A stretch of 64,000 bases of DNA from Anisakis pegreffii (Eukaryota; Nematoda; Chromadorea; Rhabditida; Anisakidae): assembly GCA_035041965.1 (NCBI GenBank), contig JAPYMA010000476.1:48171-112170 (forward strand), read 5' to 3'. This document shows, piece by piece, positions 39,824 to 51,846 of the stretch. The notes under the pieces are model-generated. The model did no database searches and had not been told where the DNA came from. It was given only the letters and a program-made list of their open reading frames with translations. Each line of letters begins with the position of its first letter. The stretch's first letter is position 1. The translations under genes and the position numbers were made by a program.

Positions 39824-42120
39824 ATGCTAGCAGGTCAAGTGGCACTGGTAACGGGTGCATCTCGGGGAATCGGTAAAGGAATTGCCTTAGAACTTGGTAG
39901 AGCTGGTGCCGTCGTTTACATAACAGGTCGACCACCAAAACAACAAGAAAGAGCCCTCAACAGACTTTTACATCAACCAACACTCGTTGAAACCGCTAAG
40001 CAGGTCGCAAACGTTTGTATAATTCCGAAATTTTGATTCAGTGATAAATGGATTGCAAAATAATTTTTCAATTCGCTTGGACGGTATGATGTGTTGAAGA
40101 CTACGTTTGAGAGATGCGGTTACAAGGGAGTGAGTATATATTACGTTGGGTTTTTTTTAAAATGAGGAATTGTATAGCTTTTGGTAATGATCTCACGTGA
40201 GTTGGCCTCTCAAATTGTTGTTTTTAATTGTGGTACTTGCATACTTCTTCCATTCTTACCCGTTCACTAGTCTAGATATGCGACTCTGGTGGCAAAGGGA
40301 TTGCTGTGTATTGTGACCATAGTGACGAGAAAAATGTTCGAGAATTATTCAAACAAATTTCATCGGAACAAAAGAATCGCTTGGATCTTCTTGTGAATAA
40401 TGCTTATGCCGCTGTAACGGTATATACTTCTGATTAATATCTCATCCTCCATTAGTTTCACGCAAAATTTAATTTTCTGTAAGGTACTTGCGTACTCTTT
40501 TATTCTATGACGCACGATAAAAATTCACGGATCCAATCATACTTATTTCGGTGTCTAGACTTTCAGATCCATTAAGCAAATGATAGATTTTGCCAACGTT
40601 GAATGAAATTCACTTGAAATATGACTTTCAAAGGCCATAACACGTAATGCGAAAACGAAATTTTACAATACGGACACATCGATGTGGGATATTGTGAATA
40701 ACGTTGGATTACGCAATCATTATATATGCTCTGTTTATGGTGCAAAAATGATGGCATCCAACAAAAAAGGACTTATCGTGACAGTGTCTTCAAGTGGTGG
40801 CTTACGGTTCTTATTTGGTACTGCTTATGGAACGGGTAAAGCCGCGGTATGGTATATACTCCTTTCCTTGTGTATCTTCTTCTTGAATTTATAACACCTG
40901 ATTCTCGTTCATATGATTTATTCTTGAACGTATATAACTTTGTTTTAAATTCTGCAGTTCAGTTCACAAATCCTTTATGTAACGCTTACTTATCGTGATA
41001 GTTCTCGTGCAGTCTGAAACAAAGCTCAGTGATAATCGCTGGAAGATACTCAAATGTATTATCAAATTGCTGCGAAATTTGCGTTGTTCATTCAGAAAGC
41101 TCGAGAAAGTTAAGATGAACACCACTTCCAATTCTCAGGAAGACCTTAATTTGAAAGTATTTGAAATTGCAAGCAAATATGGAAATTACCTCTAAGGTTT
41201 ACTGGGTAGAAACGAAATGAGCGTAAGTTTCAAACTATTCGAAGACTGCAAAGTAATTGAAAAGTTGTAATAAATGAGAAAATGGATTTTAGTGTGATCG
41301 ACTTGCCGCAGATATGGCCCATGATTTAATCGATGATAATGTCACTTCGGTATCTCTTTGGCCTGGTCCTGTCGTCACTGAATTAGTCAGTAAAACTGTT
41401 CTTAAAACTAGTAGCAATCAGGTTAGTTCTTGTCGTCTTTTGTCAGAAATTATTCTGTCGATGTTATTTTGCGTTTGCATTTGTAACTGATGTTCATAAG
41501 TTATGTTTTTATTGTGCCGTACTTTTGAATCAGCCCTCGAAATGTGGAAATTTGCTTTCTGCGGTAAACAATGAGTGATAAATATAACTACTCAGAAAAG
41601 CAGACTGCAAAAAATCTATGAAAAGGCCGAATCAACGCAAATGTCTGGCAAATGTATCGTTGCATTAGCAAACGATCCTAATCGGATATCGAAAACCGGG
41701 CATATTTTAACAACAACTGCACTGGCACGTGAATACAACTTATATGAAGAGGATGGCAGTTAGTTTATTGTTACTGTTATTGCCGTTCTTGACGTCATTT
41801 TATGATTGCTGTTTCCGAATCATATTGGATATAGGTCACGTTTGTATCTTTTGATATTAAATGACGCCATCAGCTAAGGTATTTTGAGCAAAGTTTCTCA
41901 CTGATTTCTCACAGAAAATAATGGCGATCTTTTATTGCTTCAAGTTCCGGTGATAGTAATTCGTATTTTATCATCCTTAATTATGAATGTTTTAACATTG
42001 TTTTGGATTGTAACATTCTTTGTTTTTGAAGAAACTCAACCGGACGATCCATTTGTTGCTGGTTTCGAAGACTTCATCAAGCAAATGAACGAAATTCGAG
42101 CACCAAAGATACGAAAGTAA
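39824..42120 (+). CDS. DHRS1: Short-chain dehydrogenase/reductase, DHRS1 family
   Basis: Six exons, 39824-40003, 40276-40419, 40634-40846, 41293-41421, 41596-41758 and 41915-42120, give 344 aa in perfect phase. The Rossmann cofactor motif TGASRGIG is at residues 10-17, the NNAYA motif near 101-105, a serine cluster VSSSG near 159-163, and the catalytic YGTGK (Tyr173, Lys177). Blocks such as SMWDIVNNVGLRNHYICSVY, VSLWPGPVVTEL and SGKCIVALANDPN follow human DHRS1 closely. That protein is an ER-associated NAD(P)H-dependent oxidoreductase of steroid and xenobiotic carbonyls. The C-terminus differs: residues about 283-309 are strongly hydrophobic, then an acidic tail ends in IRAPKIRK, which suggests a membrane anchor. 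The ATG lies 4 bp after acceptor TTTCAG, consistent with trans-splicing; an upstream in-frame ATG at 39731 is less likely. All active-site residues are present. Confidence 0.93.
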
Positions 42121-44004
42121 TTAAATACTTCTAACAATTCAGTCGCTCTTCCGGATGTGAAATGTAACGAAAGAAGATTTTTGGCGAAATACACTGCTCA
42201 ATGTATGGCTTTCATATCGGCTCTGCAACACCTTATACTAGAGCACTTTGAAAAATCGTAATGTACGTTTTGTAGGCATTTTTTGATCAATATAATTAAT
42301 TGGTTGTGTTTATTTGTTTGTGAGCAGATCGAGTTCTGTAAATAAACAGAGAGTGCGCAACGGTCATAACAAAAATTTTCGTCATTATTACCGTTGGAAT
42401 CAATCTTTGATTGTTTTAAGTGCACCTGTGAAATTATTGAATCATCTTAGTATATAAATCTTCGTTGAATGATTCGTGTAAATTGTTTTTTCGATTGATT
42501 TCATTTGATAAATTCAGTTAAGCCTTTCCGTTGTTTTTGCGAGAAGAGAATTTATCAATTCGGCAAATAAACGATAGTTTGTTTGATGGATTGATATCAG
42601 TTTGATCATAAGAACAAACGAAAAACATTTGAGAAGTACATTTTGGTATGCCATCTTATGAATATGTGAAAGATGTACGATTGTGCATAAACAACAAATA
42701 AAATTATTACATTCGAGTAAGAGGGGGAGAGTAGGTATGAGCAGCGCATTGCTAAATTAGTTTTCGTCTTAGAATTAACGAAATTCAGTCATGAACATTC
42801 ACACCGTCTTCAGCCAATTGTAGGTCATTCACCTGGTTTATTTTCATTCGTTTAACCGTAGCGCGTTCGTGAATCTCACTTAATTTCGACAAGACGGTTG
42901 CGTTTCTTCAAAATTGAGTGAGAATCGCGGCTTTGTTAGCGACTTTTTTTTTAAATTACTGAATTTACATTAAAATGCCAAGTCATGCAAACTGTGTTGA
43001 GTAATGGCTAGTGAAATTATTAACTAATAAGAATGAATTATGTTTGCGGTTATTCGCTGATGAAGGTAAAAATTAGGTAAACATTTTTGCAGCTGACTTT
43101 TCGGGGCAGTTGCATAAATTAAACAATTATGTGTGAACCAATTCATTTATTTATAAACGAGTGAAAGGCACAGTAATCATTCATACCACTGATTTCTGAT
43201 TGTCCATCTTGGTAGTACAGAACTATGTTCTTTCACATCTTTGATAGTGTTTTTTAAGTGATTAACACTGGTGGATTCAAACATGACTGTGAGATAAGAC
43301 TTCATATGCCACAGATGAATGAGAGGAAATTTCTAGCAGTTGATCGAGTGAACAATAGATGAGCATTCGATTTTAAGTGAATGTTCTCTAAGTATAATAG
43401 TGTCCATCTCGGATCATGTTGAAATACCGTTATCAGCGAAGCAATGGTTGACTGGTAGACGATTATTGCATCATTTTCGTAAAGACTCATTTCTAATGTA
43501 TTGGTTTTGAAGGTTTTGCCTAGGGCATTGTAAAGTACGCTTATTAAAGGATATTTTAGGAGTATGCTTCGAGTAAAGTATCATTGCACTTCATCGATGA
43601 AGTTACTATTATGGACTGTGTAAAAGAGTATATTGAAGAGCAATAAACGAGAATGGAGAGAGGAGTTCATCGAATATCTTTTTCGAGCATTTTTGTGTAA
43701 CAATTTGACCAACTCGTCTAATTGTTTATTCGCAAACTTCACCAATTAATCCAGGCATCCAAAACATCAAACATCTATCATTTGTTTTCGTGCAATCCTG
43801 TTACACTCAAAATTCAAATGGTTTCAAGAAATAGGAATACGATAGTAATCGCTACATTACGTTCCACCATAAAGGTGATAATGATAATGGATTACCAGAT
43901 TTATAGCACGTTGTGTTCAATAGTAACAATCAGTCGTGATCATAGTATCAATAACAATAAGACGTAAACAATTATAAACGATCACGCAATAACAATCATC
44001 TACA
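42121..44004. other. Intergenic region, nothing firm
   Basis: It contains the dehydrogenase 3' UTR (AATAAA-type hexamers near 42341) and AT-rich sequence. A minus-strand frame at 43302-43490 reads protein-like (MSLYENDAIIVYQ) and has a possible donor, but I found no partner exons. Confidence 0.35.
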
Positions 44005-46841
44005 TTAATAGTGCGCTTCCATAATAGTCAACAGCAATTCAACGATATGCATTCGTCTTTTACTTTCTTGTTGTCGTTTACCACATCCAGTTCTATTCCA
44101 GTGATCTGTTGGATTATCAGCCATTTTCGTCTTAGCAAAATAGCCCTCAGAATATTTTATTGTTGCTTCACTATGGGATAGGTTATACTCTGTATAGTTC
44201 ATTTCTTATCATATAAACATCCAGTAATCGATCAGAAGAATGACGATTTTAATTTGCCACAAATGTTTCACATTTTAATTTTGTACTTATTGCAATTCAG
44301 CAGTCTTGACAGAGACCAAAATAAATAATGAGGCATTTAACTTATGATATCACCATTCACCGTTGCTCTGCGCACATGTTGGAGGAGTTTTCATTAGTGT
44401 GGTGATTGGATTACGACTATAAATTTTGGAATCACCAGCAGTTAACTCAAAGTAGCCTCGAAGTGTTTTGAGGTCTACTACATAGATGATGAAAAACAAA
44501 GTTCCTGGAACAGTCCCTCATGAAACACTGCAACTAACGCTACTGTTTTAAGAAATGCATTTATTGCAAATGGCGCAATGTTGACGACCAATAAGTGGTG
44601 ATTCAAATCATGAGTGAAGTTTACTGTTAACTCTTTATGATGAGAAAAGTTTGTGGTGTCAAATTTAGTAATAGGCTGCTGGATTCAACAGAGGAGCAGG
44701 TTCTGAATAATGAAGGTAAGGAAGCTGCGTCTGGAAATGAAACCAAGATGACTTTCTAAAAATAAGTTAAGGTGAAAAAGAAGTTAAAATCACATGAAAG
44801 ATGCATTTGAATAGAAGAGAATTTCATTTGAATGTTAGCGGAACGAATGTTCTTTGAAACAATTCAAAGTTCATTGAATGGAATTTGTTTACACCCTTTT
44901 ACCTGCATGAATTCAACGAACGATAGCACTTACAACCGATGACAAATCAATTCAGAAGGAATGCATCGTTGAGATTAATTACTATTGCGTATCTTCGACG
45001 AGACCCATTCAAAACGTGTTGATCGTGACCAATGTGATTAGTAATGCGTAAAGAACTGGAAATTGATAGCAACTGATTGCTTGCACCATTTGAAATGATT
45101 GCCTTAAATGTCTTTGCGGTACTCCTTACCAGAACATTCCCGATATTGTTAGTTCAAGTTAACGTTCGGATCTCATCTTACCATCTGCATTTCAAGCAGG
45201 TTTTCCAGTTGCGACGGTTTTGATTTTACCGCGTTTCGTCAATAATTTTGCTAAATTCTGTTGTATGATGTGTTGAATGCCGCCGTGTTTTTAACACTCC
45301 ACAATGCGTTCTCGCACAATTGCGTGAAATTCCTGTTCGTGATAAATGTATTTTTTTTATCAGGATGTTTTCACGTGAACAACAATGTCATTGAAAATGC
45401 CATCGTGAGGTTCTTGTTGATATGCGTACGTTCCATCCAATGTAAATTGTTGCTTATTTTCTATTCTCTTGTTGGCTCTAGCACTGAGGAGGTCACTCGA
45501 ATGAACAAAAAATTAATTTGATCTTGCCAAATTTCCGATAACCTACTCAAAACTGTGACAACGCTCATTCTGTTATCAGCATATCGTTCGACGAATTTCT
45601 CTCCGTATTGTAGTATTTCATTTATGTTCGTAGGTAATAACTGACTGAGAATCAATCACTTGAGAGTTTCCCAAACATGTTCATGGGCATTATCGTTAGC
45701 CTCAAAATGCAATTCGTTTCAACCGATTCAAATTCAAGACCAGAACTGCGATCACCTAAACGTCTGTTAACTAAATTGGTGTCAAATGCATGTCGATTCA
45801 TACCTTTACATTTGTTTTTGTGATAAATTTTATGAAAGAAATGAAGATGCATTAATGACAGCAATCAAAAACAATTCCCTCCCGGAAAACACAACTTATG
45901 CGCATTTTCTTTCATCACTATTCTGCACACAGCTATTTTATGATAGTTTTTTGTACAAAGCGATCAATGGAATGTAGAAATTATCGCACATTGAATTTTC
46001 AGTTAATTTGCTCTGAGGTAATTCAGTTGATCTCTCCTCCCCGTCCTACTTGTCTTGATTACTTGAATGATCCAAAATACATAGCTAAGAAATTGCTTCG
46101 ATATATTTGGTGCATGAAGTGGAAAATTTGCGCGAATCGAATTTTTCAGATGAATGCTTGATGCTTTTGAGAGGCAGCTTATTTGTCATGTTATGCACAC
46201 AACCCATTGTCATATTGATTCTTTGCGGTAATTGAGTGCCACCAGTTGCAAGTGTACTCACGTATCAACTCTAAACAGAGAATACATGCAAATATGTGCG
46301 TCTCGAAAGGAGAACAAAAAAGTGGAAGGAATGAAACAGAGTTGGAGCATATGCAAAGATACGCAACGAGTCGACCTGAGTCAACAAAAATGCTAGTAAA
46401 CACGCTTCGTCATTGAAGGCATTGGTGTTGATGTAGATAGAATATTTGGCAATTAATTGGCCGCAGCAAATTTAATGCATCTCAATCATTTTCATATCGG
46501 ACACGCCTGAGAATTCGGTGTTATGTGCCAAAAATTCTGAAGCATGTCAAAATAGATTTGAATGGTATTCTTTCTGAAGCGATGCGACTGACTCTTCATC
46601 GTTGCATAGATTGTTTACCAAAAGAAAACTCACCTTTCAAGCTGAACCGAGCTTGTACATCAGTGAACATCAGTGAACAACCATTGATATACACATACTG
46701 ACTATGAGCTTTACAATCGTCGGTTACGACTGAATTGCTAGAACAACTGATGATGTCCTTCAGCTCATCGAAACTGTTATAAATCATCAACTGATATTCG
46801 GTCAAAACATTTGTGGCTTTATTTTGTACTTTTTTGGTGTT
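44005..46841 (-). CDS. Low-confidence multi-exon hypothetical gene, 5' end unknown
   Basis: Candidate minus-strand exons in continuous phase are 46841-46634, 46536-46505, 46375-46286, 45640-45497, 45332-45303, 45257-45230 and 44189-44005 (717 nt, no start codon identified). Best supported are the first (acceptor AAAATCAG, donor GTGAGT; text such as YNSFDELKDIISCSSNSVV with four cysteines), the fourth (NINEILQYGEKFVERYADNR) and the last (MADNPTDHWNRTGCGKRQQE, ends in TAA). The 30- and 28-nt exons and a 45-bp intron are plausible but forced by phase. An open stretch at 45645-45700 in the frame of exon 4 is cut by a TGA. No domain is recognised. Alternatives are two genes or a decaying pseudogene. 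Confidence 0.3.
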
Positions 46842-48105
46842 CTGATTTTCTTTGCGATAAATTAACAGTTCAATATTTCTGAATGTTCTATTCCGTTCTT
46901 GCTTTCGTCATTTAAGCGTGAATTATTCGAGTGAACAGAACCAGTCTAAATTCATTCTTTAAGCCTTCAGCGACACTTTTTGAAATGCAACGAAATAGTT
47001 GTTCGTTTGTGCAGTTCACCGATCTGCGTTATAAGTCGCACAAATGTTCTTTCATTGTCATTTCCAATTATCATTTCGTATTATATTGCTCCGCATTTTC
47101 AACGAGAAAGATTATCTGGTGTGTGGTGGATGCTTGACCCTAGAGAATGGAGATTTGAAGTGGTAACCCCTACAGGGCTGGGCGCAAGAAAATTTTTCGA
47201 CGATTTATTCTGATTGATGAAAGTGCGAATTGGGAAGAATGGACTCTTATTTCAATAAATATGGTAAGAAAATGTTCATTGTTCCACCTTTGACGCCTTT
47301 CAGGTGGTTCACTTTTGTTAAGCACCGGATCTCAGAATACACGCAAAGATCGCAGTGGTTTAGCATTATGTCGGGCGCTTCCTTGTCGCAGAATACTGGA
47401 TGTTGCTGTTTGTTATTGTTGTTGATTGACTCTTATTATTGTCATTGTTTTTTAGAATATTTGCTGTTAATTTCATTTGCTATTCACCTCATGAACAAAT
47501 CATTCTTGTCAGTTTATACTTCAGAAACGTGTTTTTCCTATAGAAACATTCATTAGGGTTGTGCAAAATTTCATGTTGTCAATCACAGACTTTTGTTTCA
47601 AAATATTTCCGATTGCGCCAAAAAAGTTGAATTTTTCGAGTGTTGTTTCCTTTCATTGCTCACTTTAAAACAATCGGATGCGTTAATAATGAAGTGAGTG
47701 ATGTTATTCTGTTGACAAAAGACTACATGCGCAGTAAGGAATATGAAGAGGACGTTCAATGTTTCGGCGTTAGGCCATCTTCGCGAACATCTTTTTGAAT
47801 GCCTGAAAGCCATGATGAGCTTTCGATGGATGGAGCAAAAGTAAGGGATTCTAAAATGTAAGGTAGGGATTTTAAAATGAACTGATAAAGACTGACGAGA
47901 CAAACAGTAATGTGTTGGCTGCGATAGTGACACAGTGAAGGTAGGAATGAAAGATATGTTTCTAAAATGAACTTCCCAAGTGTTAATTGTTCATTGAAGG
48001 ATGATTTCGGTGAATGAAAAATACCTGGAAAAGTGCCGAAATTATGAAACAGTTGGCTGTTGTGATGAATTACCACTAGATTCATACGTTGTTGGGTTTA
48101 AGGTA
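46842..48105. other. Unresolved region
   Basis: A plus-strand open segment at about 47100-47213 reads protein-like (LDPREWRFEVVTPTGLGARK, then stop). The opposite strand is also open over the same bases behind an acceptor. I could not build a gene on either strand. Confidence 0.3.
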
Positions 48106-48213
48106 GTTTCGTTGGCGTGATAGAATATGATTCGTTCGAGTTGTCTCATTAAAACACACGTTTCGTTGGCGTGATAGAATATGATTCGTTCGAGTTGTCT
48201 CATTAAAACACAC
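48106..48213. repeat. Exact 54-bp tandem duplication
   Basis: The unit starting GTTTCGTTGGCGTGATAGAA occupies 48106-48159 and is repeated without change at 48160-48213. A third copy starts (GTTTCGTT) and then diverges. The period is a multiple of three and the minus strand is open across both copies, encoding an 18-residue repeat (CFNETTRTNHILSRQRN). Whether it is translated is unknown. Confidence 0.9.
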
Positions 48214-48850
48214 GTTTCGTTCGATTTTCGTCGACGTTTTCATTGTAATTGGCATAAAATTTCTTTTCGTTACAATAATCTGTTTCGTCGCTTCCAAACA
48301 ATTCCTGCTCATTATTTTTTTCTTGCAGACTCATGAATGCACGCCAGTACCACTGTCAATCATATTTTACGCAGCGTTTTTTTATTCTAAAGGTTCGAAA
48401 CTGTTTTACGGGAGCGATCTTTTCTGCATTGTGAAATTTTTGCGTTTGTCAGCGATAATCATTGTAATGTTGCGAAGACGAATTAATACTTCATTATACG
48501 TGCGAAAGTAAATCAAAATTTGATAAAATCAAAGTATAGGATATTCTAACGAAAAGTCTCAGCAAGATGAGATAGACTTTGACTCACAATCAGTTATAAC
48601 TGATTGCCTTTAACAAAATTACAAAGTGCGTCAAAAGTGCAATGTTTTCTTATCAATTCTGATCGACGATTCTTCAATATTTCGGTCATCAGTGCTTCTT
48701 CAACCTTGCCCATCATTTTTGGTGATGACAAAAACGTTTTATTGGTGAATGAATGGAAGGCGAAGCATTTACGTAGAAATTTTTGTTCAGTGATGCATTG
48801 CGATGACATTCATACTACCGCTACCCTCCATCAAGCGTTCTCAGCAAAGC

Positions 48851-49449
48851 CGTGAAAATAATATCGAGTGAGAATTTGAGTATTTTGAAGGTGGCGAACA
48901 CAGCATCACCGATCAGTGTCACTGAACTCTTTTAGCATGCATCGGCGAACACACCGAATTCGGTTCTTTGCGTTTCACTGATTTCTGAGTTCAGCACATT
49001 GTTTTGAAGAGATCGGCAGCGATCATAAATACCCGAATGATTACGTGGTCAAATCAGTGACATCATGTTCAATTACAGTAAAAGTCTGACACAATGGAAC
49101 GAAAATTCAGTACTTTGAATTTCAATGAGGTTTTAACTGTGACTAGGCGAATCTATGTGCTCAGTTTCATGTCACATGAAAAAGAATTATTAAAAGTCTG
49201 ATGTCAGTTACTGTCCATAGTACTAAACTTTTCAGCATATAATAACAGGAACTGGCTGTGAATTTTATTGAGGATTTGAACGAGTTAATTTTTCAACAAA
49301 AACGAGCCAAGAGTTAGTGGTGCGGAATTGATTTCCAGCTGATAAGAGAATAAAAATTTGTCGAAGTTCAGCAATGATTCGATGAAAAATGAAAAAGTGC
49401 AAAGTCGTGAAAATAATATCGAGTGAGAATTTGAGTGTTTTGGGCGGCG
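48851..49449. repeat. Pair of about 45-bp direct repeats
   Basis: The sequence beginning CGTGAAAATAATATCGAGTG is found at 48851-48896 and again at 49406-49449, with a few mismatches near the 3' end. Spacing is about 555 bp. Probably two copies of a dispersed repeat or the ends of a degenerate element. Confidence 0.7.
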
Positions 49450-51023
49450 ATAAATTCGAACAGTCCGTGCATTGAGTGGATTGCACTACGTATTCAGCAA
49501 AATAATTGCTCGATTTTCTGAGGACATAATTGCCCTAAACGGCAGTATGCAACCAAATAACTGCTTTCGACAATCCATATGTTCTTTATCGTAGGTATAA
49601 AAGCAACATTCGGAGGTATTTTGCGTGCACACTTCCTTTTTCTAGCGATATACCCGATTTGCTATTGATATATATTCGAGTGGTATTCAAATCGAAAACA
49701 TTCAAACAACTTATTAATCCATTGTGCATGTGCATAACTCTCCATCAATTCTCAATAATGCCATCATAAAGCACATTTGCGTTACTCTTACTTAAATTTC
49801 GTTCCATTTGTAATTTGAAGATGATATAGTTCAATCTAATTCGACTTCTTCAGTTCATTCAATTGGATCGAGTGTGATATTTAAACGGAATATGGTGATC
49901 AATCAGTCAGTTCTTCGTTCGCTTAGAATTACCTCACAACATACGATTGTTTTCTCGTTCATGAACTGAAACAATATTAATAGAACAGCACCATAACTAC
50001 AGGTGTTTCTCGGAATGCTGGAATCAGCTAAAGAGTAATCTAACCATATGAACCAGTTGAGCAGTATTTTAAGCTGATCAATCACTCATTTGGATAGGTT
50101 ATCGTTTGAGATGAATCGACTGGCAGTTGTCGAAAACACCAAATACGACTAATTTGAACAACCAACCGGTTGCGCTACTCTGCTCGCTCAACAACGTCTT
50201 CTTCGATTCTGTTCTGGTAACAACGTTGTAACATTTCGAATGTCATCATCAACACTCCATCCAGCTCTAACCTACTCACTATTAGGCACGATGCATTTTG
50301 TGTCGAGCAATATTTTACGTTCGTTCTATTTGCAACGTGAATTCTGATCCTTTTGTGTGATTGCTTTCAAATCATTATGATGAACTGCCACCTCTTCCTT
50401 TAAACTCAGGCATATTGTTTTGTTGCAGCACATGATGAGACAGAGTATAGAGCGTTCATATTGAAAAACTGTGAATGATGTTTTCAACATTGAATACAAA
50501 ACACGATACGATAGATTCATAATTTTGGAACAAGATTCCATTTTCTAATATCATCTTCTATTCAAGAATATGGAATCTCTATAAATAATCGATAAATTCT
50601 AGCCAGATAAATCTTTACGGTATTATTATAGGGTATTATGGGGGTGACGGAGAGGAGGGAGGGGGGGGAGAAGAAATGAAAGGCCCGACAACTAGTCAAA
50701 CTTTAACGGTGACGTATTCAGAAGCATTCCTCTCAATCATTCCTTTCTTAAACTGGTTGTGGCCCTCAGGTTTCTTTCCTCTTCAAAAAACCAGTCTGAC
50801 GACATTGGTTCATTGCGACCATTTACAAGTTGCTTTTTTCTGATTTTTTGCAGACTTCCTCAATGAACATTTCGCAAATCAAATGACCGATGTTCTCATC
50901 GAGAGGTTGCATAACTTTTAACCATAGTGATATTGTATTTCGGGGTCTGCATCGGTGCAACTGATAATATTTTACATGAATGAATCTTTTCGGTTAACTG
51001 ATGCGAATCATGTTATCACCGAA
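49450..51023. other. Intergenic region with G-rich tract
   Basis: No exon is supported. A G-rich stretch at 50640-50670 (GGGGGTGACGGAGAGGAGGG followed by nine G) could form a G-quadruplex on the plus strand. Confidence 0.4.
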
Positions 51024-51327
51024 CTATTTCATGCTATACCTGAAAAAGACCATGCTCGTTCTTGACCATCCTCGGTTGGACAATGAGGAGATGGAGCGCG
51101 ATGTCCTGTAGAGACTGGATTCGAAGAGCATTGTTTTTAAGATAGTGTAAGAAGTGACACTTCCAAATGAGATGCTCTGGTTCCGATCGCTTTGGGCAAA
51201 CAGAGTGCACCGAACGAGGCTTCGACCAGTTACTAATGCACATGAGCGTAAACGCCTCATAATCATGTTGAACTCTGTTCAATTTAATCGTTGCAATGCG
51301 CTTCTCTCTATCTTGTAACTCAAACAA
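51024..51327 (-). pseudogene. Possible retrotransposon (LINE-type) C-terminal remnant
   Basis: A 97-codon minus-strand open frame has the pattern of the region after the reverse transcriptase/RNase H domains of many non-LTR elements. It shows an Arg/Gln/His-containing helix (KLNRVQHDYEAF), a spacer with Cys, then HSVCPKRSEPEHLIWKC, which resembles the usual CxxC...EHLLxxC cluster. There is no intact reverse transcriptase around it. The assignment rests on this pattern only and may be coincidental. Confidence 0.3.
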
Positions 51328-51846
51328 TTTTATTTATACTAACGCGTAGTAATGTAAACTCGTTCCTGCATGGTTGTCTTCATCTTTTTGGTCGCATGTG
51401 CTATTACGTCTTTCATAAATTCACTTTTTGATGATTCATGTGACGACGTTCGAGTTTATACGTTGAACCATATTCACGAAAAGTTTCCTCACAATGGCAC
51501 TCTGCAATAGCGTATTGACTAGATGGCGAGATCATTCCAACTGAATTCTTTTTATTCTCTTCGCTAAGCGAGAAGTGTCAAGTCTAAAGCACTCTCACTT
51601 ATGCCTAAGCTACCGCTTAATGGAATATTTTGATCTTTAATTAAGTCTCATCTTTTCGGGATGTTTTCTTAAAGAGTTGTCTAAATGTATTATACAGTAT
51701 GTAATATAGCATCGGAGTTAGCCATATTATCAACTAATCATTCGTAACGCTTCCATTCCATATATTATTTCTTGTTTGTTCGTATTCATGCAATATTTCG
51801 AATATCATGCTTGGATGAAGTCGAACAATTTTCAGGTATTGCTATT
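51328..51846. other. Upstream region of the CD36-type gene
   Basis: This is presumed promoter/outron. An acceptor (CAATTTTCAG, ending at 51836) lies 10 bp upstream of the start codon and is a candidate spliced-leader site. Confidence 0.4.

Noticed and set aside
45653..45655. In-frame TGA between two protein-like segments considered as selenocysteine
   Set aside because: No SECIS-like hairpin or selenoprotein family context. An intron or pseudogene is simpler.
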